NCBI GenBank assembly: GCA_017355425.1
Contig: CP070233.1
Coordinates: 4,398,501-4,462,500 of the forward strand
Direction: 5' to 3'
Source: Dolichospermum sp. DET69
Lineage (GTDB): Bacteria; Cyanobacteriota; Cyanobacteriia; Cyanobacteriales; Nostocaceae
Length of the DNA stretch: 64,000 nucleotides
This document shows positions 49,284-58,991 of this stretch, piece by piece (position 1 is the first letter of the stretch; every line of letters begins with the position of its first letter). The notes under the pieces are model-generated. The model searched no databases, had not been told where the DNA came from, and worked only from the letters and a program-made list of their open reading frames with translations. The position numbers were made by a program, and so were the translations under genes.

Positions 49284-50189
49284 TTAACCAGAAATTGCAG
49301 ATTCTTTTTGCAAATCGGCAATTAACTGGGTTAAATCCTCACTACTTGCTTGATAAATATTACCGCAAAACTCACAAGTTGCTTCTGCACCATCATCTTT
49401 TATAATCATGTCTTGCAGTTCAGCTTCTCCCAATATTTTCAGCGCCCCTAGCACCCGATCAAAAGAGCAGCCACAATGAAAGCGTAACATCTGACTTTCA
49501 GGAAATATGTTCAATCCCATATCTCCTAACAAATCATTAAAAATTTCTGTCAGTGTTTTACCTGCTTGGAGTAATGGAGTAAACCCGGATAAAGCCGAAA
49601 CCCGTGATTCTAATGTAGCCACTAGCTCTTCATCCCTAGCCGCCTTGGGTAACACTTGTATCAGTATGCCACCGGCTGCTGTTACGCCCTGTTCTCCCAC
49701 AAATACACCCAAAACTAAAGCTGAAGGAGTCTGTTCAGAACTTGCTAAGTAGTGAGCAACATCGTCACCTATTTCCCCAGAAACGAGTTCCACTGTACTA
49801 GAGTAAGGGTAGCCATGGCCAATATCGCGGACTACATAAAGAAAACCTTCACCCACTGCTCCCCCAACATCTAGTTTACCCTGATCATTGGGTGGCAATT
49901 CCACAGATGGATTACCGACATAGCCCCTAACCGTACCATCTAAGCCAGCATCTGCTAATATACCACCTAAAAGACCATCTCCCTTAACGCGAACATTCAC
50001 CCTAGAGCCTACCCGTTTCATACTGGAAGCCATCAATAAACCAGCAGCCATACTTCTTCCCAATGCTGCTGTGGCCACATAGGATAGTTTATGGCGTTGT
50101 CGAGCTTCTTCCGTTAACCGAGTTGTAATCACACCTACAGCTTTAATTCCACCATCAGCCGCTGTTGCCCGAATTAATTGATCTGCCAT
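49284..50189 (-). CDS. hslO: Redox-regulated chaperone Hsp33
   Basis: A 301-aa holdase chaperone switched on by oxidation. The N-terminal domain has VGVITTRLTEEARQRHKLS and GDGLLGGILADAG. The zinc-binding C-terminus has Cys239 and Cys241 in FHCGCSFDRV and Cys272 and Cys275 in CEFCGNIY, the CxC ... CxxC redox switch. All key residues are present; length is normal. Confidence 0.95.
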   Translation of the reverse strand: MADQLIRATAADGGIKAVGVITTRLTEEARQRHKLSYVATAALGRSMAAGLLMASSMKRVGSRVNVRVKGDGLLGGILADAGLDGTVRGYVGNPSVELPPNDQGKLDVGGAVGEGFLYVVRDIGHGYPYSSTVELVSGEIGDDVAHYLASSEQTPSALVLGVFVGEQGVTAAGGILIQVLPKAARDEELVATLESRVSALSGFTPLLQAGKTLTEIFNDLLGDMGLNIFPESQMLRFHCGCSFDRVLGALKILGEAELQDMIIKDDGAEATCEFCGNIYQASSEDLTQLIADLQKESAISG

Positions 50190-50239
50190 GAAAAACCTTA
50201 CAATTCTTTACAAGATGACTTTTACATTTTAGGTTGTTT

Positions 50240-50440
50240 CGTGTCAGGAGTCACCGAATCACCGAGTCACCGAGTCACCGAGTCAGGAGGAGGAAGGAGG
50301 AAGGAGGAGGAAGGAGTTAAAGATAGAAAACGCTAACTTAATCACCAATGACCAATGACCAATGACCAATGACCAATGACCAATTACCAATGACCAATCA
50401 CCAATTACCAATCACCAATTACCAATTACTAATAACCAAT
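50240..50440. repeat. Tandem short repeats between hslO and the SRPBCC gene
   Basis: Three repeat types lie side by side: GAGTCACC 8-9-mers (about 50240-50285), GGAGGAA runs (to about 50320) and the CAATGAC/CAATTAC heptamers (50345-50440). The GTCACCGAGTCAG motif is the same as that inside the broken gene at 23520-23560. Confidence 0.85.
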
Positions 50441-50444
50441 TACC

Positions 50445-50828
50445 ATGCTAGGCAAATTTCAACAAAGCCAAATCCGCATCGAAATTGCAGCATCAGCCGA
50501 TGCTATTCATGACAGTATTCTTCATCCTGCACAGCTAAAAAAATGGCTATTGGGTCAAAGTTTCCCTCCAGAAATGCCCACAGAATTACCACCAGGATTT
50601 GAGTTCACAACTTGGACCGGGCCCGTGTCCATTCATCATCGAGTAGAAGTTGTCAAACCTAATTGTCTGCGCTTACTACTCAGTGGAGGTATTGATGGCT
50701 TTCACGAATGGTACTGGGGCGAAGGTTGGGTACAATCTCGCTTAGAAGGAATATCCATGTTACCCCTAAATTTAGGTCAAACCCTAACTCTGGTAAGCTT
50801 ACGCCAGTTTTTAACTACCATTAAGTAA
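50445..50828 (+). CDS. SRPBCC-superfamily (START-like) protein
   Basis: A 127-aa protein with the polyketide-cyclase/START-like outline: a beta strand (SQIRIEIAASADAIHDSI), the helix HPAQLKKWLLG, then strands ending in GFHEWYWGEGWVQSRLEG and a long C-terminal helix. Such folds bind hydrophobic ligands; ligand unknown. Start lies directly after heptamer repeats. Confidence 0.7.
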   Translation: MLGKFQQSQIRIEIAASADAIHDSILHPAQLKKWLLGQSFPPEMPTELPPGFEFTTWTGPVSIHHRVEVVKPNCLRLLLSGGIDGFHEWYWGEGWVQSRLEGISMLPLNLGQTLTLVSLRQFLTTIK

Positions 50829-50943
50829 CTTTCCTCTTCTTTGCATTTCTGCGCCTTTTATGGTGAGCGAAGCGATGCACTGAGCTTGTTGATAGCGCAG
50901 TGTGGCGTTAGCTATAGTGTCGAACTATGGCGTGAGATAAAGA

Positions 50944-51843
50944 TTATTTAATCAGTAAAAGCACTCCTCCAGTTGCCAAAATGCAAACAATGCCAGTTAA
51001 CCCCGCGAGGGGTTTTTTATTTATACCTGTTATCCATGCAGATACTTTATCTGTGTAAGTAATTAATCCTGCTGTATCTATAGTAGCGATCGCCCATACC
51101 CAACCAGCATGAAGTCCCCAAGCTATCCCTAAATTATTCCCATCAGCTAATCTGGCTAATACTAATACCATGCCCATTAACCATAGTCCAGGAAGTTGAG
51201 GAAGAGTTTCTTTTCGTTCCCATACCAAATGTAAGACAGCAAAAATCGAGCTAGAAATAATTGCAGCTAACCAAATTGAATAATTTTGTTCTAACTTAGT
51301 CAATAAAAATCCCCGAAATACCAGTTCTTCTATTCCCCCCACGAATAAAGCTACTAAGGAAATTGTTAATAAACTAGATGGTATTAATTTGATATGAGAT
51401 GCTTCTAAATAGCACCAACCGGCGCATATTTGCCCGAAAAATACCATAGCTAGACTAAAAATACCCAAGCCAAAACCCAGGAATAAAGAACCGAAAATAG
51501 AAACTTTCCCTACTAATCCATAATCAGGGAAAGAACCCAATCTTAACCATTGGAATCCCCAGAGAATTAGCGGGACTAATAAATAGAGAGATACCAATAA
51601 AGGAATTTTTTGCTCTGGTTGTAAAGATTTATGTATTTGCCACTTCAAGGTAATGGCTAAAATTGCGACTATTGGCAACCAACAACCTACCCAAACAACA
51701 AAAAAAGCCATCACTAAAACTACTGGTGTATCTTTAAGAAACTCCAGTAAAGTATTGGCCGATGACTCTAAAAATGACAGTGGAATAGACATAAAAAACA
51801 TGACTAACTTCCCGCAACAATAGATTTCTTGATTAATAATCAA
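50944..51843 (-). CDS. CPBP family intramembrane glutamic endopeptidase
   Basis: A 299-aa membrane protein with about eight hydrophobic segments. The family motifs are visible: EELVFRGFLL (motif 1, EExxxR, near residue 174) and FAVLHLVW (motif 2 His, near 207), followed by a third His region in AWGLHAGW near 247. Rce1/CaaX-protease-like; in cyanobacteria role unknown. An ATG at 51792 (MSIPLSFLES) is an alternative start that removes 17 residues with no similarity to the membrane core. Confidence 0.85.
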   Translation of the reverse strand: MIINQEIYCCGKLVMFFMSIPLSFLESSANTLLEFLKDTPVVLVMAFFVVWVGCWLPIVAILAITLKWQIHKSLQPEQKIPLLVSLYLLVPLILWGFQWLRLGSFPDYGLVGKVSIFGSLFLGFGLGIFSLAMVFFGQICAGWCYLEASHIKLIPSSLLTISLVALFVGGIEELVFRGFLLTKLEQNYSIWLAAIISSSIFAVLHLVWERKETLPQLPGLWLMGMVLVLARLADGNNLGIAWGLHAGWVWAIATIDTAGLITYTDKVSAWITGINKKPLAGLTGIVCILATGGVLLLIK

Positions 51844-51996
51844 GACTCTACTAGAATTTGTGACTCATGGAAGAGGCCAAATAGTTTTTTATGTCTTATA
51901 CCACTAAATTATTTAACTACGGCTACTAATTAGCGGTAACTTTAGGGATAAATTCATCAGTATTTACCTGAAACTTATCCCTGATAAGTGAAAAAT

Positions 51997-52419
51997 TTAT
52001 GCTTCTGCGTCTGATTCATCAGCATCATCAGACTGGATTAATTGTTTATCACTTTCACCAAGTTGAATTAGGTGAATATGTTTGTAACCTAGTCTAATTT
52101 CAAATTCATCACCACGCTTTAAGTTCATGGCTTTGGTGTAAGTTGCACCAATCACAATTTGACCATTTTGATGAACACTGACCCGGTATGTCGGTTCGCG
52201 GCCGCGTCCATCTTTTGGTGCTTCTGGGCTGAGGGGAATGCCTCTAGCTGACAATAAAGCATCATAAAAGTCTGTTAAATTAACCCGAACTTGGCTATTT
52301 TTAGTAACGGTGTAGTAACCACACTGCTTTGCTCTTTCCCGACGTGGTAAAGTCGAAAGTTCTTTTACTTTCGCAAGCAGTGTTTTTCCTGTTAATGGGG
52401 CAGTTGCAGTTTCAGTCAT
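51997..52419 (-). CDS. AbrB-like transcriptional regulator (cyAbrB)
   Basis: A 140-aa cyanobacterial AbrB-type DNA-binding protein with the DNA-binding domain at the C-terminal side (YRVSVHQNGQIVIGATYTKA), preceded by the conserved segment RAKQCGYYTVTKNSQVRVNL. cyAbrB proteins regulate carbon/nitrogen, hydrogenase and stress genes; two paralogues (clade A and B) usually exist and I cannot decide which this is. An acidic tail ends the protein. Confidence 0.9.
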   Translation of the reverse strand: MTETATAPLTGKTLLAKVKELSTLPRRERAKQCGYYTVTKNSQVRVNLTDFYDALLSARGIPLSPEAPKDGRGREPTYRVSVHQNGQIVIGATYTKAMNLKRGDEFEIRLGYKHIHLIQLGESDKQLIQSDDADESDAEA

Positions 52420-53465
52420 TATGCTCTAATTTTCCTTAATCTCTTCAAACTGATAGGGTAGCGTGGCGTTAGCCATTTAAAAATTTTCTCTCTTGTTTAG
52501 TCTTCAGCTTCTTAGCGAAGAACTAGACTCCAGATAGTGACAGAGGTGAGGGTGATGGGTGAATTCCCGCTGATATGGCAGCAACAAAAGACTCCATTAT
52601 AGTTATCCCAAATGGGTTCTATAAGTCATAGTTGCCACAGACATTAATTTCAGTAATTTTACGGCGATTTTAACCATCATTGGCCATCAGAAATTAAATT
52701 ATTTTCTCTTTGGGCTACTGAGTGCGGTGTAACTTCAAGCCACCTTTACAAATCAGGTTAGTTCTACTCCAAAAAAGTCGTAGAGCCAATAAATTACAGG
52801 TTTTTCACATTCAGTGCTGCTCTCTCTTGCCTTTCAATTATAGGGCTAAAGACAGCATTATGATTTGTATGTGGTCTGACGGACATACACCCTTTTATTC
52901 TGCCTATAGAGACATGAATTTTCTAGTCTCTACATTACGAAGAAACAAAAGAAGTATTAGCTGTGCTTATACGGCTATCGTTCCTAATTTTGTTAGTTCG
53001 TAATTATTCTATTAAATAGTAGCATGAAATAATAATAGCAAAATATTTTTTGAATTTAAAATTTATATTTGAGCTAAATTTTGATCTAACTCCCTGGAAT
53101 TGAGGAGGTAAAAAGCAGTAGAGATTTTCCTAGAGCTTCTTACTGTCATAAGGATAATGTCATAACTTTTATAAAAGTTAATCTTATTCAGACTAGCTTT
53201 GTTTGAGTGAGTGAGTTAAATCAAGGGAGTTTCTACGGCTTCGTCACGCAAGCTATCAATGACTAGCTACAAAAAGCCGGGTAAAAAATCCCCGTTGTTA
53301 ATCACCATCAGATTTAAAGCTCTAATCAAATTATCTACGTCTGTCTGGGGGAAGAATAAATTTACCACATCTATTGGGTATTGGATAGCGATGAGGAAAG
53401 ATATTCACTTGCTTTAACACTTCTATATATTTAAAGATGTAGAATTTTTATAACTAGTACCGCAA
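52420..53465. other. Long intergenic region without a convincing gene
   Basis: No frame here has gene-like features; a 93-codon plus-strand frame at 52722 lacks family signs and a ribosome site. The sequence includes GGTAGCGTGGCGTTAGCCAT, a dispersed motif, and an AT-rich stretch. It is the upstream region of the cyAbrB gene (left) and of sdhB (right); long leaders or unrecognised RNAs are possible. Confidence 0.55.
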
Positions 53466-53690
53466 GGCGAAAGTCAAAAGTCAAAAGTCAAAAGTCAAAA
53501 ATAATATGGCATAAGCTTTTTGGCGATTGAGAATGGTTGTTTTATTTACGCCGTGCTGTACTAGTACAGCAGGACGGAATGTAGAATTTAGAATGAATAC
53601 AGCATAAGCTTTTCACAGATTTGGAATGGTTCATTAACTTACGCCGGACTGTACTAGTCCGTCGCGGTGTAAATGAAGCAACCATTTAAA
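53466..53690. repeat. GTCAAAA heptamers and two tandem hairpin units upstream of sdhB
   Basis: Four GTCAAAA units (about 53475-53502) are followed by two ~90-bp related units, each with GCATAAGCTTTT, an AATGGTT segment, TTACGCCG and a palindrome: TGCTGTACTAGTACAGCA (near 53554) and GGACTGTACTAGTCC (near 53647). The palindrome arms differ but pair within each unit, so the hairpins are maintained by paired changes. Confidence 0.7.
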
Positions 53691-53944
53691 ATAGAGGAAA
53701 AGCCTATTTCATCAGACTTTTGACTTCCAGACTGCGTTACTAGGGCTTGACAAAATAAGTATTAAGTATTAAAGGGTTAAGAGTAAAAGCACAAAAGCTG
53801 CGGCCAACTCAAGCCTTAAAGAAAACCTATCTTTATACTTTACGCTACGCTGTACTATCAGACTTCATTTTTCCCTAGCTTCATGATTTTTGAAGTGGGT
53901 AAGGCAATAGAGAAGATTTAAACCCAAGATTTGGATTGATAATC

Positions 53945-54940
53945 ATGGAAGTTATTTTTAAGATTACTCGACAACAAGAAAATTCTCACCCTGTTTTCAA
54001 ATCTTATCTTTTGGAGGTAGAACCAGGTAATACTATCCTGGATTGTCTCAATCAGATTAAGTGGGAACAAGATGGAACTTTAGCATTTCGCAAAAATTGC
54101 CGCAATACAATTTGTGGTAGCTGTGCTGTGAGGATTAATGGGCGTTCTGCTTTGGCTTGTAAGGAAAATGTCGGGAGTGAACTGGCCAGATTAGAAAAAA
54201 TCTCATTATCTGCAAATCAGTCTCCAACTACTCCAGAAATTACAGTTGCACCTTTGGGGAATATGCCTGTAATTAAAGATTTGGTTGTGGATATGAATGG
54301 TTTTTGGAATAATTTGGAGAAGGTTGCTCCTTATGTAAGTACAGCCAGTAGACAAGTTCCCGAAAGAGAGTTTTTACAAACGCCACAAGAGCGATCGCTC
54401 CTTGATCAGACTGGCAATTGTATTATGTGTGGGGCTTGTTATTCTGAATGTAATGCCATAGAAGTTAATCCTGACTTTGTTGGTCCCCATGCCTTAGCTA
54501 AAGCATATCGGATGGTGGCAGATTCCCGCGATAGCAATACAGAACAACGATTAGAAAACTATAGCGAAGGAACTCAAGGGGTTTGGGGTTGTACTCGTTG
54601 TCTTTATTGTGATTCTGTTTGTCCCATGGAAGTTGCCCCATTAGAGCAAATTACCAAAATTAAACAGGACATTCTAGAGCGCAAGCAAGCTAGTGATAGT
54701 CGGGCAATTCGTCACCGCAAAGTTTTAGTAGATTTAGTAAAACAAGGTGGTTGGATTGATGAACGTCAATTTGGGATTCAGGTAGTTGGTAATTATTTCC
54801 GCGATCTTCAAGGATTACTCAGTCTTGCACCTTTGGGTTTACGAATGCTAGTCAGAGGTAAATTTCCTCTTTCCTTTGAACCATCTCAAGGGACTCAGGA
54901 AGTGCGATCGCTCATTGAATCTGTACAAAACATTGATTAA
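53945..54940 (+). CDS. sdhB: Succinate dehydrogenase/fumarate reductase iron-sulfur subunit
   Basis: About 331 aa from ATG 53945; the upstream TTG is less likely. Three cluster motifs are complete: the 2Fe-2S set in CRNTICGSCAVRINGR with a later ALAC, then CIMCGACYSEC and CTRCLYCDSVCPME for the 4Fe-4S and 3Fe-4S clusters. It is the electron-transfer subunit of succinate:quinone oxidoreductase in the thylakoid/cytoplasmic membrane. The flavoprotein sdhA is not adjacent, which is usual in cyanobacteria. Its last 26 codons lie within a duplicated segment. Confidence 0.9.
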   Translation: MEVIFKITRQQENSHPVFKSYLLEVEPGNTILDCLNQIKWEQDGTLAFRKNCRNTICGSCAVRINGRSALACKENVGSELARLEKISLSANQSPTTPEITVAPLGNMPVIKDLVVDMNGFWNNLEKVAPYVSTASRQVPEREFLQTPQERSLLDQTGNCIMCGACYSECNAIEVNPDFVGPHALAKAYRMVADSRDSNTEQRLENYSEGTQGVWGCTRCLYCDSVCPMEVAPLEQITKIKQDILERKQASDSRAIRHRKVLVDLVKQGGWIDERQFGIQVVGNYFRDLQGLLSLAPLGLRMLVRGKFPLSFEPSQGTQEVRSLIESVQNID

Positions 54941-55465
54941 GAGAACTCCATAAAAAAGATGAACTGCTTGCAGCAGCGCTTCGCTATCCAATCTTGTGGG
55001 ATGGGCATCTGGTTCCCTCCTAATATTATTAGCAGGCTTTTTATGCCTGCACCACAAGAAATTTTGGGGTATTTTTTTATTTGGAAGTCTCTAATTGATT
55101 GTGAATTTGTGAATTATGGGCGTAATGGGCATAATGGGCGCAGGCCCTGCGCCCCTACTTAATTCCTTTTTCCTCTTTCCTTTGAACCATCTCAAGGGAC
55201 TCAGGAAGTGCGATCGCTCATTGAATCTGTACAAAACATTGATTAAGAGAACTCCATAAAAAAGATGAACTGCTTGCAGCAGCACTTCGCTATCCAATCT
55301 TGTGGGATGGGCATCTGGTTCCCTCCTAATATTATTAGCAGGCTTTTTATGCCTGCACCACAAGAAATTTTGGGGTATTTTTTTATTTGGAAGTCTCTAA
55401 TTGATTTTGAATTTGTGAATTATGGGCGTAATGGGCATAATGGGCGCAGGCCCTGCGCCCCTACT
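54863..55465. repeat. Tandem duplication (306-bp period) of the sdhB 3' end
   Basis: Bases 54863-55159 are repeated at 55169-55465 with only two clear differences (CAGCGCTT/CAGCACTT and GATTGTGAA/GATTTTGAA). The unit covers the last 26 sdhB codons, the stop, a hairpin GCAGGC-N7-GCCTGC (55032-55050 and 55338-55356) and GGGCGCAGG-C-CCTGCGCCC (55136-55154 and 55442-55460). The second copy is an orphan sdhB tail. Any frame in it is a by-product. Confidence 0.93.
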
Positions 55466-55475
55466 GACTCCTCGA

Positions 55476-56000
55476 TTAACTGGGATCTTGACGAATATTC
55501 AATTTTCTACCAAAACGGTCATAAACCAAAATATCCCATTGTCCATTATTACTATACTCAAAGGCAATTCTATTACCATCAGCGCTAATTGTGGGATTGC
55601 GGACTTCTCCTTGTATATCACCAGCTAAATTCCGTGATTGGCGCACATCTCTATCATAAAAAACAATCTGTGTTCGCCCTTGACGACTAGCAGCAAAAAC
55701 AATAAATTTACCATCGGCAGAAGCCGCAGGATGAGAAGCAATTGTATCAAAGGAATTTAAATCAGGCAAATATACTAAATCACGAGTCACTGTATCAAAC
55801 ATATATACATCTTGACTGCCCCGGCGATCGCTCGTAAAGACAATATATCTTCCAGAAATTTGCGGATTTAATTCCGACGAAAAACTATTAAGACTCCTTC
55901 CCCCCGAATCAAATGGGTAACTGAGTAAACGCGGGTAGCCAAAACACCCAGTTAATAAAGTTGAGCATAAAATTAAAATAATTGATAATTTACAATTCAT
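55476..56000 (-). CDS. TolB-like (PD40) lipoprotein
   Basis: A 174-aa protein with a lipoprotein signal (hydrophobic residues 5-17, lipobox LLTGC, Cys19) followed by PD40 / TolB beta-propeller repeats: RYIVFTSDRRGSQDVYMFD, KFIVFAASRQGRTQIVFYD and RIAFEYSNNGQWDILVYDR. Only about three blades are present, short for a full propeller, so it may be a truncated or small form. Convergent with sdhB after the duplication. Confidence 0.78.
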   Translation of the reverse strand: MNCKLSIILILCSTLLTGCFGYPRLLSYPFDSGGRSLNSFSSELNPQISGRYIVFTSDRRGSQDVYMFDTVTRDLVYLPDLNSFDTIASHPAASADGKFIVFAASRQGRTQIVFYDRDVRQSRNLAGDIQGEVRNPTISADGNRIAFEYSNNGQWDILVYDRFGRKLNIRQDPS

Positions 56001-56064
56001 TTAGATGAAGATTCTAATTTTTAATTCCCCCCCTCTGAAAAGAAAAGGGGGAAAAGTGATGTAC

Positions 56065-57111
56065 TTACAAAAACCAGCCGTAAGAATGTAAACCCTTACC
56101 CAAAAGATTCACACCTAAATAACAAATCCAAACCATCACAAAACCAATCGCGGCTAAAATTGCCGGTTTTCGTCCTTGCCAACCACGAGTTATTCTCGAA
56201 TGTAAATACGCAGCGAATACTAACCAAGTAATTAACGCCCAAGTTTCCTTAGGGTCCCAACTCCAGTAAGTACCCCATGCTTCATTAGCCCAAACTCCAC
56301 CAGCAATAATCCCAATTGTCAGGAGGGGAAATCCCAAGCCAATAATGCGATAACTAATATTATCGAGGGTTTCAGCTAAGTTAAGACGTTGAGGAGAAAG
56401 GGTTTCAGTGACTGCTACAGATTGGGTTTCAGTCACAGTGACTAAATCTAAAACCGCAGTTACATTCCCGTTATTATTACTTTCCAACCGAGAAAAGCTA
56501 TTAGTTTCTACAGCAGGTAAAGATGTAACTAACTCACCTGCTTTAAGTAATTTGTAACCATTACTCCGATAACCACCATTACCAAAAGAACTTCCTTGTA
56601 ATTGGATATTTTGGCCGCGAGTCACAATTAAAAAAGCGATCGCTAACAATGCACCTACCATTAAAGCCGAATAACTCAACATCATTACACTGACGTGCAT
56701 CATCAGCCAATTTGACTTTAAAGCAGGAACTAAAGGCTCTGACACCTGCATATTTGATGGTAAAGTCAGAGTCGCAAAAGCCGCAATTCCCATGGCTACA
56801 GGTGCAGTGACAACTCCCACCAAGCGACTACGACTACTATTTTCAGCAATTAAATGTACAGCAGTAATTCCCCAAGCGAGGAAAAATAAAGACTCATAAA
56901 GATTACTCAGAGGAAAATAGCCAGCTTCTATCCATCTTGCCCCTAATAAAGTCGCCATACACAAATTAGCGATCGCCATTCCGGCTGTTCCCAAAGCCGC
57001 AGTCACCGATAAACTCGGAAAAGCTGCCCCCACCCAATACACCAACATCGTACAGAATAAGACAGCAAAAGAGGCATTATCTAGCCAGTTCTGGAGTACA
57101 ACCAGATTCAT
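56065..57111 (-). CDS. ccsA: Cytochrome c biogenesis protein CcsA (Ycf5 type)
   Basis: About 348 aa from the ATG at 57111 ([19 protein letters not shown]); an upstream ATG would add 12 polar residues. It has about eight membrane segments and the tryptophan-rich heme-handling motif [18 protein letters not shown] near residue 290, with conserved His residues before and after. It works with Ccs1 in system II heme delivery to lumenal c-type cytochromes. NCBI names this family CcsB in cyanobacteria. A variable loop (about residues 165-235) is normal. Confidence 0.9.
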   Translation of the reverse strand: MNLVVLQNWLDNASFAVLFCTMLVYWVGAAFPSLSVTAALGTAGMAIANLCMATLLGARWIEAGYFPLSNLYESLFFLAWGITAVHLIAENSSRSRLVGVVTAPVAMGIAAFATLTLPSNMQVSEPLVPALKSNWLMMHVSVMMLSYSALMVGALLAIAFLIVTRGQNIQLQGSSFGNGGYRSNGYKLLKAGELVTSLPAVETNSFSRLESNNNGNVTAVLDLVTVTETQSVAVTETLSPQRLNLAETLDNISYRIIGLGFPLLTIGIIAGGVWANEAWGTYWSWDPKETWALITWLVFAAYLHSRITRGWQGRKPAILAAIGFVMVWICYLGVNLLGKGLHSYGWFL

Positions 57112-57155
57112 AAACACTTCTCTCCAGTGGACGCTTGAACATATCAATTTCGATT

Positions 57156-57244
57156 ACCTTGATCCTAGCTGGTTTTGGTAATTGGAGATTGGGTATTAGT
57201 TATCCTTCATAATTCATAGCACCCAAATATTTAGTTAAAAACCG
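57156..57244 (-). pseudogene. Duplicate of the 3' end of the chorismate-lyase gene
   Basis: Read on the minus strand this segment encodes FLTKYLGAMNYEG, like the last residues of the chorismate-lyase gene at 60594 (FLSKYLGAMNYEG), followed by shared 3' flank CCTTGATCCTA(G/A)CTGGTTTTGG at 57157 and 60553. The two copies are about 3.4 kb apart in the same orientation and bracket the toxin-antitoxin/xis island. No start, no gene. Confidence 0.7.
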
Positions 57245-57408
57245 AGATGTGTAGGGGTTTAGCTCATGCTTTACCCCTACTATGGAATCACACGATTAAG
57301 AGGTTTTGAATATAAATTAGTCCGTGAGTTGCCCAAACTTGTCCATATTTACATATAATTTATTATAAAAACAGTATCAAATTAATATCACAAAAATTAC
57401 CTAAAGTT

Positions 57409-57631
57409 ATGAAACAAAGGTTATTTAGTCAAGGGTGGATAGGGTTGACAGGAACTGTCACTTTAGCTTCTCGCGCAAGCCTACTACGACCGGGGACTTG
57501 CCAATTCAAATTTAGGAGATAAATTTCAAGCCATCTCTGACTTTCAACAAGCAGCAAAAATATATCAACAACAGAGTAAAAATGAAGATTATCAGGATGC
57601 TTTGAATAGAATTAGAGAGTTACAACAATAG
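57409..57631 (+). pseudogene. Collapsed TPR-repeat protein gene
   Basis: Two frames are joined. From ATG 57409 the sequence reads MKQRLFSQGWIGLTGTVTLA, a signal-peptide start; from about 57474 another frame reads AYYDRGLANSNLGDKFQAI and SDFQQAAKIYQQQSKNEDYQ to a stop at 57629, a typical last TPR unit. The middle TPR units are missing and the join shifts the frame, so this is an internal-deletion remnant. Confidence 0.75.
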
Positions 57632-57639
57632 TATTTTTG

Positions 57640-58188
57640 TCAGAATCAGGATACCCAGGATTAAAGGATGTACAGGATGTTATTTTTTTATTATCCATGA
57701 AAAATAGAGATTTTAGAATAAGAACCAATCTGCTGTTCTTAATAGACTATTAGTGTAACTGTAATTTACAGTATTAAAATATTCACAAACAACATCCAAA
57801 TTACCATCCTGAAAATCCTCAAATCCTGGAAATCCTGATTCAGACAATCCTCACCAACAACATCCAAATTACCATCCTGAAAATCCTCAAATCCTGGAAA
57901 TCCTGATTCAGACAATCCTCACCAACAACATCCAAATTACCATCCTGAAAATCCTCAAATCCTGGAAATCCTGATTCAGACAATCCTCACCAACAACATC
58001 CAAATTACCATCCTGAAAATCCTCAAATCCTGGAAATCCTGATTCAGACAATCCTCACCAACAACATCCAAATTACCATCCTGAAAATCCTCAAATCCTG
58101 GAAATCCTGATTCAGACAATCCTCACCAACAACATCCAAATTACCATCCTGAAAATCCTCAAATCCTGGAAATCCTGATTCTGACAAA
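57640..58188. repeat. Repeat array B: six 68-bp units of the CCTGATTCAGACA core
   Basis: After one right-arm copy (GTCAGAATCAGGATACCC at 57640), the unit ACCATCCTGAAAATCCTC ... GGAAATCCTGATTCAGACAA + TCCTCACCAACAACATCC starts at 57803, 57871, 57939, 58007, 58075 and 58143, period exactly 68 bp, with almost no differences. The 45-bp core is the same family as the arms in the large array at 4900. It ends 50 bp before the antitoxin gene. Confidence 0.92.
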
Positions 58189-58239
58189 AAATATCATGTA
58201 TAATTAAATAAATCCTGATTTTGGAAAAAAGATAAAAAT

Positions 58240-58587
58240 ATGCAAATTACTATCGAAATTCCTGAAGATATTGGCTACCAACTACAACAAAACTGGCAAG
58301 ACGTACCACAAAAACTCTTAGAAGCTTTAGCAGTAGAAGCTTATAAAAATAGAATCATGACTTCTGTGCAAATTCAACAATTACTAAAATTTGCCTCACT
58401 TCAAGAAACTGAACATTTTTTAAAACAATCTCAAATTTCTCTAGATTATCCTCAAGAAAATTTAGTACAAGATAAACAAACAAAAACTTTAGCTGATGCT
58501 TTTAACGAACTTCAGCAAATCTGTATTGAAGAAGATTATTCTTTAGAAATTCCCTCTCGTCAAGACCGTCCCAACTTCTTTTTTTAA
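58240..58587 (+). CDS. UPF0175-type antitoxin (VapB-like)
   Basis: A 115-aa protein. The N-terminus MQITIEIPEDIGYQLQQNW and LLEALAVEAYKN match the UPF0175 family, often encoded with PIN toxins; the middle has a helix-turn-helix-like SVQIQQLLKFASLQETEHFL. The C-terminal acidic segment would wrap the toxin. The toxin starts 8 bp later. The promoter region and first codons are exactly duplicated at 60353. Confidence 0.78.
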   Translation: MQITIEIPEDIGYQLQQNWQDVPQKLLEALAVEAYKNRIMTSVQIQQLLKFASLQETEHFLKQSQISLDYPQENLVQDKQTKTLADAFNELQQICIEEDYSLEIPSRQDRPNFFF

Positions 58588-58595
58588 TATCCGCA

Positions 58596-58991
58596 ATGAC
58601 TTTTTTATGTGATACGAACATCATTAGCGAATTAGTGCGACCTCAGCCGAATCCTGGTGTTTTAATATGGGTAAAAAATTTATCTTCCATAAATATTAGT
58701 GTAATTACTCTGGAAGAAATACATTATGGATTAACATCAAAACCTAACCTAAAAATTCAAAATTGGTTTGATAATTTTATTAAAAATGATTGCCAAATTT
58801 TACCTATCACGGCTGAAATCGCTCAACTTTGCGGTAAAATACGGGGTCAACAAAGATTAAGCGGTAAAACAGTTACCCAAGCAGATATGATGATTGCTGC
58901 TACAGCCCAGATACATCAATTAACTTTAGTAACGCGCAATATTCGTGATTTTGATAGTTGTGGTATCCCTCTTTTTAACCCTTTTACTTAA
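58596..58991 (+). CDS. VapC-like PIN ribonuclease toxin
   Basis: A 131-aa VapC-type PIN toxin. Catalytic acids: Asp6 in FLCDTNIISELV, Glu42 in ITLEEIHYGL, Asp near 99 in TQADMMIAATA and Asp near 118 in TRNIRDFDSCGI. In the family these toxins cut tRNA or rRNA; target here unknown. It forms an operon with the UPF0175 antitoxin. Confidence 0.88.
   Translation: MTFLCDTNIISELVRPQPNPGVLIWVKNLSSINISVITLEEIHYGLTSKPNLKIQNWFDNFIKNDCQILPITAEIAQLCGKIRGQQRLSGKTVTQADMMIAATAQIHQLTLVTRNIRDFDSCGIPLFNPFT

Noticed and set aside
52722..53003. 93-codon frame in the region before sdhB
   Set aside because: Composition is not gene-like, no ribosome site, no recognisable segment.
54848..55588. Several frames of 67-107 codons around the sdhB tail duplication
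   Set aside because: They appear twice because the DNA is duplicated, run through hairpins, and are in other frames or strands of sdhB and the lipoprotein gene.
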